Part shown: positions 1-8,850 of the stretch, in pieces
Position numbering within the stretch: the stretch's first letter is position 1
How the letters are laid out: every line of letters begins with the position of its first letter
Origin: Linyphia triangularis
Lineage: Eukaryota; Arthropoda; Arachnida; Araneae; Linyphiidae
DNA: 64,000 bases
Direction: 5' to 3'
NCBI GenBank assembly: GCA_963978545.1
Contig: OZ021723.1
Location: 99,046,002 to 99,110,001 of the forward strand
The notes under the pieces: model-generated
Told to the model about the DNA's origin: nothing
What the model saw: the letters and a program-made list of their open reading frames with translations, nothing else
Databases searched by the model: none
Position numbers and translations under genes: made by a program

Positions 1-112
1 AATTTACAAATTATATATTTTGAATTTACAAATTATATATTTTGAATTTACAAATTATATATTTTGAATTTACAAATTATATATTTTGAATTTACAAATT
101 ATATTTTATGTT
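1..112. repeat. 22-bp tandem repeat, cut by window start
   Basis: Five near-identical head-to-tail copies of a 22-bp AT-only unit (AATTTACAAATTATATATTT plus TG) fill the first ~112 bases. The last unit has decayed. The array runs off the left edge, so its full length is unknown. The short open frame that starts just inside its end is AT-rich and not gene-like. Confidence 0.93.
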
Positions 113-274
113 GCAATTTTATGTATATCTTATAATTTTGTATTTTAATATGTGTTTTATGTATAAAAATAAAATTATAAAAGTTCAAATTTTAATTATG
201 GTAATTGTTGTTAAATCAGCTACAATTTTTTATATTTCTGCTATTAATCTTCAAATTTTGCTGCTACATTTTCT

Positions 275-368
275 CTTATTCTGCTCCAAAAGTTAAATTT
301 TGCTGCTCCAATTTTTTACGAATCTGCTCCAAATGTTAAATTTTGCTGCTCCAAAATTGCTCCAAACT
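275..368. repeat. Short imperfect direct repeat, unit about 50 bp
   Basis: The words TTTTGCTGCTCCA and TCTGCTCCAAA(A/T)GTTAAA occur alternately, two to three times each, giving an imperfect ~50-bp duplication. No gene is associated. Confidence 0.6.
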
Positions 369-434
369 GGGCTCTAACACTTCCCACCCCTACCACAGAC
401 ACATACAGATATTTTTCGATTTTTTTTTTTTTTT

Positions 435-500
435 TGACCGAATCCTATACTTTCATTACCCTATGTATTATACATATGGGTAATTGTAAGGAAAAATATG
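435..500 (-). mobile_element. Family B terminal fragment
   Basis: Contains the family B stem-loop end: ACTTTCATTACCCTATG, then ATACATATGGGTAATTG, preceded by a T-run and TTGACCGAAT. Only this end is present. It is in the same orientation as the copy at 43143-43914. Confidence 0.75.
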
Positions 501-1522
501 TTTTTAATATTTGAGCTTATCATAAGTGGGCTATATAGCTTTAAATAGCCTAAAAATGAGACTTTTATTAACTCATGGCTAGTAGTCATCCTGACTTGAA
601 GGAAAATATTAAGACATTGCCCTACCATGTAAATGGTTTGGGTTCAATCCCTGTTCTGCGTTAAATTTAAATATTCCTTAAGTGCCAGCTTATCTGAAGT
701 CAGATTGGGGGGGGGAATCAAAAACATGTAATCGCCCTATTGCTGTTCCAGCCTCAGCAAGTTTTGAATACTCATACACTTTTTTGAATATAGAAAAAGT
801 TTTGATTTTGTACAAACTGTTGAGTTTTATTATTACTGTGCACAGATTTACACTTTAATGGATATGTCTTGTAAATTTTCAACAAAAAAATATCTTTTTA
901 TACTTGGACAGGAACCTGAGGGAAAAAAACTAAAAATATTATGCTGTGTATTAAGAAGGTTTGGAATGGATAAAACAGATACCAGAAATGCCAATTATGT
1001 AGAAAATTGTTTGCTTTGAAATTACAAAAAAAAAAAAAAAAAAAAAAAAATGGAGTTACAGTGCCACAAAGGAAAGGCTTTGATAGAGAAATAACCAACA
1101 GAATACCTTACAGTCGGTTATTGAGGGTCAAAAAATGGAATAAATAAATTACTTTTATTACTGTTTGCCCAAAACGTGAGTAAATCACTTGCCTATTGTT
1201 TGGGTAATTTGAATTAAATTTGCACACACTTAAAAATACTCGCCTGAACCCGACACTTTAATTTTAATAGATTGAACTTGCAATATTTTATTTCAAATTA
1301 CTGTTGAATATGCAATAATTGTTTAAAAAGAATATAGAAGGAAAAAAAAATGTATAAAACGGTGCTTTTTATAAATTTTATGATTACCAACTAAACCAAA
1401 TTTAGTAAATCTTTTGTTCAAGTTGATCATTCTTCAATTCTAAAACTTTTAGGTAAAAAAAAGAGAGAGTGAGAAATGTGGAAGACCGGAAATTTCTTAA
1501 CATTCTTATCACAAGTTTTTTT
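501..1522. other. Unannotated AT-rich stretch
   Basis: No recognisable gene or repeat family. It holds a G9 run near 707 and an A28-type run near 1025-1050. Open frames are short and homopolymer-driven. Confidence 0.5.
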
Positions 1523-1894
1523 TATCAATAGCTATGGCCGTGAAAAGTATTGAGATCTAAAGTAGAGCCAGGTTGTTGTAAATTACAGGCATTGGAAATT
1601 AGTAAGATTTTCTTCTCAAAATTTTTCTTCGTAGGTCTCAATATCCAGCTACAACTATATGCTTGTGCGACTTGGCCATTACGTGTCACAGAAACCAACA
1701 CAACAAACAAGTAAACCAGAATATGTAATGGCCAAGTGTAAATCATTTTTGTAGTTGAGATTACTTAGGCCTATGATAGGGAATTTTGACTTGGAGAAGA
1801 AAATCTTACTAATTTTCAATGCCCGTAAATTAACACAACGTTAAACTTGCCACTAATTTAGATCTCAATACTTTTCACGGCCATAGCTATTGAT
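1523..1894. mobile_element. Foldback (long inverted repeat) element
   Basis: Arms at about 1524-1626 and 1790-1893 are inverted copies. Both begin ATCAATAGCTATGGCCGTGA and share AGTATTGAGATCTAAA and TTAGTAAGATTTTCTTCTC. A shorter inverted pair sits in the middle (CTTGGCCATTACGTGT against ATGTAATGGCCAAG). This resembles a non-autonomous foldback or MITE. Superfamily and target duplication were not resolved. The 73-codon minus-strand open frame across it is not a gene. Confidence 0.8.
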
Positions 1895-2300
1895 GAAGAA
1901 CTTATTACTTTTTATGGAGCTGTTTTTGTTGGGATATACATTTACTGTAAACACAATTAATTTTTGTGCAAAATGTTAATGATCAAGAAATCTAAAAAGA
2001 TAAAATTTCAGAAATGACGTGCAGTGGAAAAGTAGGCGTAATTTATTGGAGAAAATATAAAAGTTGGCCATATATTTGTTTGTGATGAAATAATAGGAAT
2101 TACAGTCAAAATAGCCTTTATTGTTAGGGTACGCAAGTATCTCGCTCTAATTTTTTCCTGTGTTCAAAATCAGCGAGCGTCTCGTCCTGTACGCAAATAT
2201 CGTCCACTAACTTACAGAATTAAAATGGTAATGCCATGGATGTTGAAAAGGCCCATCCATCACTAATCGTCTACCACCGCAGATTTGAAAGTAAGTTACT

Positions 2301-3140
2301 GAGGAACTTTCACGTTTTTTTTGGTTTTATTTTTAAATAAAAGTAGAGAAAAAAATCATGAAAAACAATACCATTTTTTCAAAAATTTGAGCTCGGATAA
2401 ATAGTTTTAAAAAAATATTTAGTTTATCACTTTGCAATTTGGCGGGAAAAAGTTACTTTTGTGTGTGACCTCAACGCGCAGATGATGAACCTGTCTAAAA
2501 CCTATTTTTGACCAGATTTCTCCTCGGATTTTCGACGGAATCTATCCGTAAGAACGTCACGTTTTTTTATGCGTTTTTAATCACGTGACTTTTGCTTTGA
2601 CAGTGTTCCCACGGTCATTGAAAGTCATTAAAAGTGCTTAATATTTTTAAACCTGTTTTCAAGACCTTGAAAGTACTTGAAAATGTTTAGAGGTGCTTAA
2701 AAGTCCTTGAAAATGCTTAGAGGTCCTTAAAAGTCCTTAATTTTTGTGTATGTTGACCAACTTCAAAATTTACAAAAATGCAACTCAGACTTGCTATCCC
2801 CGCGTGTCCGCCATTTATCCTTATTATATCGGAATTTTCTGACATATTTGTATTACACATGCGCCAACTTGTAACTGTTTTGGTAGAATATACTTTATAA
2901 TTTTTTTTTTTATACAGACATGATGCCTGAATTTTTTTTTTAAGGTCCTTAAAAGTCATTGAAAAGTCATTGATTTTCATTGTGATTTAAGTGGGAATCC
3001 TGTTTGATTTCAAACTCGATTTTTGATGAATTGAAAGCATAAAGATAAAAAAATAATTGCACTGTTCAAATGTATTCGTTGGATAACACTAGAAAATACA
3101 AAAAAAATATTCATTTTCCTCACTTGTGCAAGTTCCTCAT
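2301..3140 (+). mobile_element. Family J element interrupted by a family D element
   Basis: The outer parts (2301-2600 and 3003-3140) match, in reverse, the uninterrupted copy at 25200-25638. The ends read GAGGAACTTTCACG and CAAGTTCCTCATT, a short inverted repeat. No coding capacity. The inner 2601-3002 is a separate family D insertion. Confidence 0.8.
2601..3002 (+). mobile_element. Family D TIR element with 5-bp TSD
   Basis: Begins CAGTGTTCCCACGG and ends AGTGGGAATCCTG, so the ends are inverted repeats. It is flanked by TTTGA at 2596-2600 and 3003-3007. The uninterrupted host copy at 25.2-25.6 kb has a single TTTGA there, which proves insertion. The left part is rich in AAGTCCTT/AAGTGCTT direct repeats. 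No transposase, hence non-autonomous. The 5-bp duplication is inconsistent with a standard 8-bp hAT or TA-mariner assignment. Confidence 0.85.
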
Positions 3141-4163
3141 TGACTATGGATTCTTAATTCCAACGAATTATAAAAACACAATTCAATCATTAGAATGTGC
3201 AAACTTATTTCAGACTCAATTACCTTTGAGTTGAGGTAGACTAAAATTACTGCAGTTCGAAGCATGAATAACATTTTATACTTGGTACACGGTCCTCTAT
3301 CCCTCCCTGCCATTATCCACACACAGGACACTCCGAAATCTATTGATTTTATGCCACACATCTTTTTTTTCTTCTTTTTTCTTCTCCAAGTCATCCATAT
3401 TTCCGCTTCCATTCTTTACGGTCTCGTCAGAAACAGGGCGCTTCCACTATTCATGAGTTGGGCAATTAGTTCCCGAATTTGTGGTTAATTGCATTTACTC
3501 CGCGTAATTAACTCGAGGCCCTTCCCTTCTGTTGTGTTTGCAGGAAGGAGAATGTCAACAGAAATATGTGTAGTTGGAAAATGAGGGTTCTGTGCTGCTG
3601 AATTCCCCAGGTGGCGTAGTTAGATAGAGAACTGTAACTTAATTGAGTTGTCGATATTTTCGGATGGCTAGCTTATACTTGTTGCAAATAGGGATAGAGG
3701 ATACGTTATCTATTGTTCAACGTTTTAGGGGATCTATTGGATTGGGAATTTGAAAGACTTTTTTTATTGTTGATGGCTCTAGGAAATCAATTTTAATCTA
3801 TGTGCAAACGTGCAACTAGGGGGAGGTTGTTGGGGTTTTGAAAACCTTTATAATACCTTTTTCATACCTTTATAATATCTTGTATAATACTAGGTAATAA
3901 CTATTAAATATTGTTGAAAGATACATAATTATGCATTCTGCCGTCATTAGTTTAAAGGCCCTAAATCCCCAAAAAATTTAAATGCATGCTTTGACACTTT
4001 TTGATTACTCCTTAGAAAATAATCTTTTTATTTCATTGGATGGCTCAAGGTCTTAGGTCATACAAGTCTGTACATCAGTACAAAAATTCAGGACTTTTTA
4101 AATGATGACGGCAGTATCTATACGTTTCGATTAAAAAAAAAAAACCACACAAAATCGAAGTTA
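3141..4163. other. Unannotated stretch
   Basis: Mostly unique sequence with no supported gene. Pyrimidine tracts at 3362-3385 create chance open frames on both strands. The last ~25 bases are the left flank of the first LTR and match a piece of family I near 6231. Confidence 0.5.
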
Positions 4164-4167
4164 ATAT

Positions 4168-4776
4168 TGTTACGAATTTTTGTATATTTGTAAATATTTC
4201 ATAGTGTTAATTTTGTAAATAGGAAAATTTATGTACATTTCGCATAAGGCAGTGCAATAGTTCGTCTGAGCTTAGCTTCCCTGCAATAAGGGTCTTGATG
4301 CTTGATAACGAGTTTTACAGAGGTAACTCTGGGAAGCGAGTTTTAAAGAGCAGGGCATTTAACATTATGGTAATGGAAATCTCGCCAAATTGGTGAGATA
4401 GAGCCAAGTTGGTGACTAATTTTTGTCGCCAAATTAATTTGGCGGGAAATCGCCAAATGTCGCCAAACTTGGCGACATTTTCGGTCCCCATTTACATGTA
4501 TAGGACTTTTCGACTACGACCTGGAAAGTTCTCCAAATATCTACCTCTAGAAGTCTCAAGAATGTTCCCCTCCCCTATGAAAGCTCAGGAGAGCGGGTGA
4601 TGGAGTTAGTTGTTAGCTGAGCCCATTAGTTGACTGGAATTACTAAGTCTCAGTGAACATTCCGAGTAGTTCTAAAGCGAACTGTATTGCACTGCCTTAT
4701 GCGAAATGTACATAAATTTTCCTATTTACAAAATTAACACTTTGAAATATTTACAAATATACAAAAATTCGTAACA
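4168..4776 (+). mobile_element. Aberrant solo LTR with two 5' ends
   Basis: Starts TGTTACGAATTTTTG like the other LTR copies, but its last ~90 bp (4687-4776) are the reverse complement of its first ~90 bp, with one mismatch seen. The normal 3' part carrying the polyadenylation signal is absent. The join is within CGAACTGTATTGCA, a word nearly shared with the inverted 5' end (CGAACTATTGCA). Perfect ATAT duplications flank it (4164-4167, 4777-4780). No internal gag/pol region. Confidence 0.88.
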
Positions 4777-4780
4777 ATAT

Positions 4781-5482
4781 AAAAGATTTAAATAGAGTTG
4801 GATTTTGGATTTCATTGAGCAGTCAAAACAGTAACTCATTTTATGAACAATGAATAATTATACTTGTACCAAATGTCAGTTTTTAGTAGTTTAACAATCG
4901 CAATTTCGTAAAAGCATGGTAAACGGGATATTATCGGCGAGAATTCAAAATGTTTTTTTTTCCCCTCCTCTCTGGACATTTCCAAGTTGGACGCATGTCT
5001 TCTTCAAATAACCTGTCCAAAAAATTCCGAATCGCCTGTTGATGGAAAAAAAAAAATGTCGGATGGTGGTGCGCCCCAGGGCCATTCCTCGTACATTTTT
5101 CCCCCCAGTCTTTAATAATAAATGGGGTTTTGTCTTGTGCCACCTCTGCAGAAAAGTGGGCGAGTCTTCTCGTGATTTATTCGATCCTTCTTATCGTCGG
5201 GTTTGTTATTCCGCGGGGGTTAATTTGTCCGAACTCATTAAGATTTCTTCTCGTTTTTTTGTCCGAAACGAGGTGGATGAACTTGGGCTTTTCTTTTTAG
5301 GAAAAAATATCGGCAGATTGCGACATCGTGGGGTTGGCCTCGATTAAATTAAAGGAATGTGCAGTGTCAAGTGCTTAATTCTCAGTGTGAAACAGTGAGA
5401 GACACAAAGAAGAGACACGAGGTTTGTTAGATAGACATGCATGGAATTTTAAGTTAAGTCAAACTACGTTAACGCGAAATCT
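4781..5482. other. Unannotated stretch
   Basis: No gene supported. The first bases continue the repeat into which the LTR inserted. The 102-codon plus-strand frame at 5039-5347 has no recognisable motif and begins in a homopurine tract. Confidence 0.45.
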
Positions 5483-5496
5483 CTTAACCTGAAATC

Positions 5497-5667
5497 GCCG
5501 ATCAAACGGTATAGTGGTTAGCGTGCTAGCTTCTAGACCGCGAGGTTCCGAGTCCCGTGTTAGGCATGGGTGTTTGTAAATGTATGTTGGATTGTCTAAT
5601 GACGAATGTTTCGGCGCATTATAGCCCTCGTGTTGCTGACGGCGTCAGATAATCTGAATACAACCAA
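5497..5667 (+). mobile_element. tRNA-derived SINE, family F copy 1
   Basis: tRNA-like head with GGTATAGTGGTTAGCGTGC (A-box region). A ~6-bp deletion damages the B box that is intact (GGTTCGAGTCC) in copies 2 and 4. The body runs to CTGAATACAACCAA. Flanked by a 14-bp duplication CTTAACCTGAAATC (5483-5496, 5668-5681), showing LINE-type retroposition. Confidence 0.93.
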
Positions 5668-5720
5668 CTTAACCTGAAATCCCTTTTAACGTGAAGCAAA
5701 CTCAGTTCTCCGTACTTAAA

Positions 5721-5870
5721 CAGGGTTCCCACTGTCATTTAAAAGGGCTTAATATTTTTTTCAATTTTTCTTCATTGCAATGAAAGTACTTATAAATGCT
5801 TCGAGGTGCTTTAAAGTCCCTGAAAATGCTTAGAGGTCCTTAAAAGTACTTAATTTTTTTGCAGTTTTTA
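5721..5870 (+). mobile_element. Family D fragment
   Basis: Begins CAGGGTTCCCACTGTC and carries the AAAATGCTTAGAGGTCCTT repeats seen in the family D copies at 2601 and 48574. The right half is missing; the sequence runs into family I. Confidence 0.75.
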
Positions 5871-5877
5871 AACTACT

Positions 5878-6300
5878 TTTCAAAATTTATTCATTAAAAA
5901 TCAATGTGAATTTATGCACTCGTATTCCAATATCTCTTATTCATACTGATTAAAACTATTTTATTATTTATTTATTAAAACGATTTTGGCAACGGGAAAG
6001 AATTTCTTCTAAGATCGTTTGATTGCTATTTAAGCGCGATTGAATGACGGCAAAGTTGGTTTATTAAATTCCGTAAAAGCGATCTCTTACCGACAGTGAC
6101 AGCTCCCAAAATTTGATAGAATGCATCGACATCGAATCTATCTGCCAAGTTTCGGCCCGATTCGATGACGGCAAGGTGGTTAGTTAGGCCTCCGCAGATT
6201 TGCCCGCCATCGACATACGCAGCCACTCACACAAAATCGTAGTTAATATAAAGGATTTTAAAAAAAGCCACACTGGTAGAGATTCTTTTTAATTTGCATT
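5878..6300 (+). repeat. Family I repeat, copy 1
   Basis: Matches 8503-8850 in inverted orientation across ~330 bp. Shared words include TTCATTAAAAATCAATGTGA, CCGTAAAAGCGATCTC and GAATCTATCTGCCAAGTTTC. Its right part (near 6231-6260) holds an uninterrupted version of the site into which the LTRs at 4168 and 7715 inserted. The 66-codon minus-strand frame at 6026-6226 lies within this repeat and is not otherwise supported. Confidence 0.75.
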
Positions 6301-6363
6301 TGAGAAGATTTAAGATTTTATGTAAAAATTTTAATTTAGACAAGATATAAACGTCATTGATAT

Positions 6364-7027
6364 TGTGACGAATTTCTGTATATTTGTATTTATGTAAATA
6401 GGAAAATTTATGTACATTTCGCATAAGGCAGTGCAAGAGTTTGCTTTCCTGCAATGTGTCTCTTAATGCTTGAAAACGAGTTTTACAGAGATAATGCTGG
6501 GAAGCGAGTTTTACAAAGAGAAGGCCATTTAACATTATGGTTAATGGCAATCTCGCCAAATTGGCGATGGTTATGGCGACTAATTTTGATCGCCAAATTT
6601 GGCGACCATTTGGCGACATTTTCTGTCCCTATGTACATCTATTTGGACTTTTCGACTACGATCTGGAAAGTCCTCCAAATTTCTATCTCTAGAAGATTCA
6701 CGAAGTATTAACTTTCCTATATAAGTCCAAGAGAGCGGGTGATGGAGTTATCTAGTTGAGTCAGTCAGTTGACTGGAGTTAAAGTGTTAGCTGTCTCTCA
6801 GTGAGCATTCAGAGTAGTTCTAAAACCGAACTGTATTGCATTGTCTTTTGCGGTGATTTGTAGTAGTTGTGTATTAAGTTTTTAACTGCTGTTTTGTGCT
6901 CTATTGTTGTGTGAAGAGCTGTATTTGAGTTTACTAGAACGAGAAGTTATGGAGTTATATCGGAATAAATTTCTGCAAGGTTTGGATCTGCTTTGGCTTC
7001 AAGTCTTTCGAACCCATCCACACAACA
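6364..7027 (+). mobile_element. Solo LTR, copy 2
   Basis: Begins TGTGACGAATT and ends CCACACAACA, with ATAT at 6360-6363 and 7028-7031. It has LTR anatomy: a TATA box (TATATAAG, 6718-6725) and a polyadenylation signal AATAAA (6964-6969). The 4-bp ATAT target and TG...CA ends fit Gypsy/Metaviridae elements related to the Drosophila 17.6/297 group. That assignment is inference because no pol gene is present. Confidence 0.88.
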
Positions 7028-7031
7028 ATAT

Positions 7032-7700
7032 ATTTATTTCCAAGGACTACTAAATTATTCATTGATTAGAAATTGTTATATATTTCCCTTTCCACGTTTA
7101 TCCTCAAAATTTAAATGCTGTCTTCTGGGACTAGTGCAATTGAATGATCTGGGTATTTAAAAAAAAAAAAAAAATTCAACTTCAACTTGCGGGAGATTCT
7201 GTATATTGAGGTACTCCAAACGTGCGTCATTTTCCAGGTTGGCTTTAATTGGTTGGGTTCGCTTAATACTCACTTAACCCCTTAAAAGCATTATTCAACT
7301 CTTCCCGTTTTTAAATTAAAACATCGCGGCCCCTCTGCGTGGAATTATTTTGAAAAGGCGATAAACACTCCGAATAAAGCTTTGCTCCCTCTTGGGAAAT
7401 CTATGTCTTCCATCGATGACGAATAATAATACACGCGCTACCCGAAATTTTATGCGTATCGTGAGCGCGACGTCATGAATTTATCCGCGTCATAAAAGAT
7501 TCCTTGAATATGAATTCCATTTTCATATCTCGCGGGAATGCAGTTGAGTTCGTTTTCTATTAAAAGATTTTTTTTTTTTGGGTGGTGGTGGGGGAGGGGG
7601 GATTTTATGTTGATGGGAAAAAAAGATGAATGGCCATGGTCCATTGAAAGGGATTTTGCCCACTACCTGTTGATACTCCTTTTTTTTTTTTTTTTTTTTT
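7032..7700. other. Unannotated stretch
   Basis: No gene supported. Contains A- and T-runs and a G-rich segment at 7580-7601. The short frames on both strands overlap these runs. Confidence 0.45.
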
Positions 7701-7714
7701 TAAATCCTTTATAT

Positions 7715-8502
7715 TGTTACGAATTTTTGTATATTTGTAAATATTTCGTAGTGTTAATTTTGTAAATAGGAAAATTTATGTACATTTCACATAAGGCAGT
7801 GCAATAGTTCGTCTTTAGTTTGCTTCCCCCCAATGTGTGCCTTAATGCTTGATAACGAGTTTTACAGAGGTAACGCTGGGAAGCGAGTGTTACAAGGAGC
7901 AGGGCATTTAACATTATGGTAATGGCACTCTCGCTAAATTGGCGAGATAGAGCCAAGTTGGCGATGGTTTTGGCGGCTAATTTTTGTCGCCAAATTTGGC
8001 GCGAAATTGCCATATGTCGCCAAACTTGGCGATCATTTGGCGACATTTTCGGTCCCCATGTACATGTATAGGACTTTTCGACTACGATCTGGAAAGTTCT
8101 CCAAATATCTACCTCTAGAAGTTTCACGTATGTTCGCCTCCCCTATAAAAGCTCAAGAGAGCGGATGATGGAGTTAGTTGATTTTGAGTCACTGAATGAG
8201 TTGACTAAGTTAGTTAGTTGTTAGTTGAGTCCATTAGTTGACTGGAATTACTGAGTCTCAGTGAACATTCCGAGTAGTTCTAAAGCGAACTGTATTGCAT
8301 TGTCTTTTGCAGTGATTTGAGCAGTTGTGTGTCAAGTTTAACTGCTGTTTGTGCTTTATTGTTGTGTATAGAGCTGTATTGAGTCTACTAGAACGAGAAG
8401 TTCTGGAGTTGTAAAGGAATCTGTGGAGAGTTATATTGGAATAAATTTCTGCAAGTTTTGATCTGCTTTGGCTTCAAATCTTTCGAACCCGTCCACGCAA
8501 CA
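7715..8502 (+). mobile_element. Solo LTR, copy 3 (longest)
   Basis: Begins TGTTACGAATTTTTG and ends GTCCACGCAACA. Left flank ATAT (7711-7714), right flank GTAT (8503-8506), one mismatch. The TATA-like box (CTATAAAAG) is near 8141-8150 and AATAAA is near 8440. Region 7929-8046 has many TTGGCGA/TCGCCAA half-sites, including the palindrome TTTGGCGCGAAA. The 136-codon minus-strand frame is antisense to the LTR and not a gene. Confidence 0.9.
7929..8046 (+). promoter_or_regulatory. U3 cluster of TTGGCGA half-sites
   Basis: In LTR copy 3, upstream of the TATA box, at least seven TTGGCGA or TCGCCAA half-sites are packed into ~120 bp in alternating orientation, forming palindromes such as TCGCCAAATTTGGCGC. 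Similar clusters lie in the other LTR copies at matching positions. One site, TTTGGCGCGAAA, fits the E2F consensus. A regulatory role is inference. Confidence 0.5.
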
Positions 8503-8850
8503 GTATGTTTGTCGATGACGGAAAAATCTGTGGTGGCCTGATTAACCCCCTTGCCGTCCTCCAATCGGGCTGAAACTTGGCAGATAGATTCGATGTCGTT
8601 GATGCATTCTATCAAATTTGGCGACTGTCAATGTCACTAAAAGGTCGCTTTTTACGGAATATTAATAAACCAATTTACCGTCATCCAATCGTGCTGAAAA
8701 AGCATATAACCAATCATTGAAGGAGCTTTCCTGTTGCCAAAATTGTTTCAATAAATAATAAAATTGTTTTAATCAAAATAAATAAAAGACATTAGAATGT
8801 AAATGTAGAAATTCGCATTCATTTTTAATGAATAAGTTTTGAAAACTTGT
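8503..8850 (-). repeat. Family I repeat, copy 2
   Basis: Inverted copy of 5878-6215, directly following the LTR. It reads from GTCGATGACGG through TTTACGGAATATTAATAAACC to TTTTTAATGAATAAG. A ~27-bp piece present in copy 1 next to the LTR target is absent here, so a deletion accompanied or followed the LTR insertion. Confidence 0.75.

Noticed and set aside
2217..2291. Possible 75-bp exon between CTAACTTACAG and GTAAGTTACTG
   Set aside because: All three frames contain stops and no homology is recognisable; chance splice-like words are common in AT-rich DNA.
5039..5347. 102-codon plus-strand open frame
   Set aside because: Starts in a homopurine run, has no motif, and overlaps an open frame on the other strand.
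7717..8127. 136-codon minus-strand open frame, and similar frames at 6227-6619 and 29207-29458
   Set aside because: They lie antisense in the U3 region of solo LTRs and recur wherever the LTR does; no known domain.
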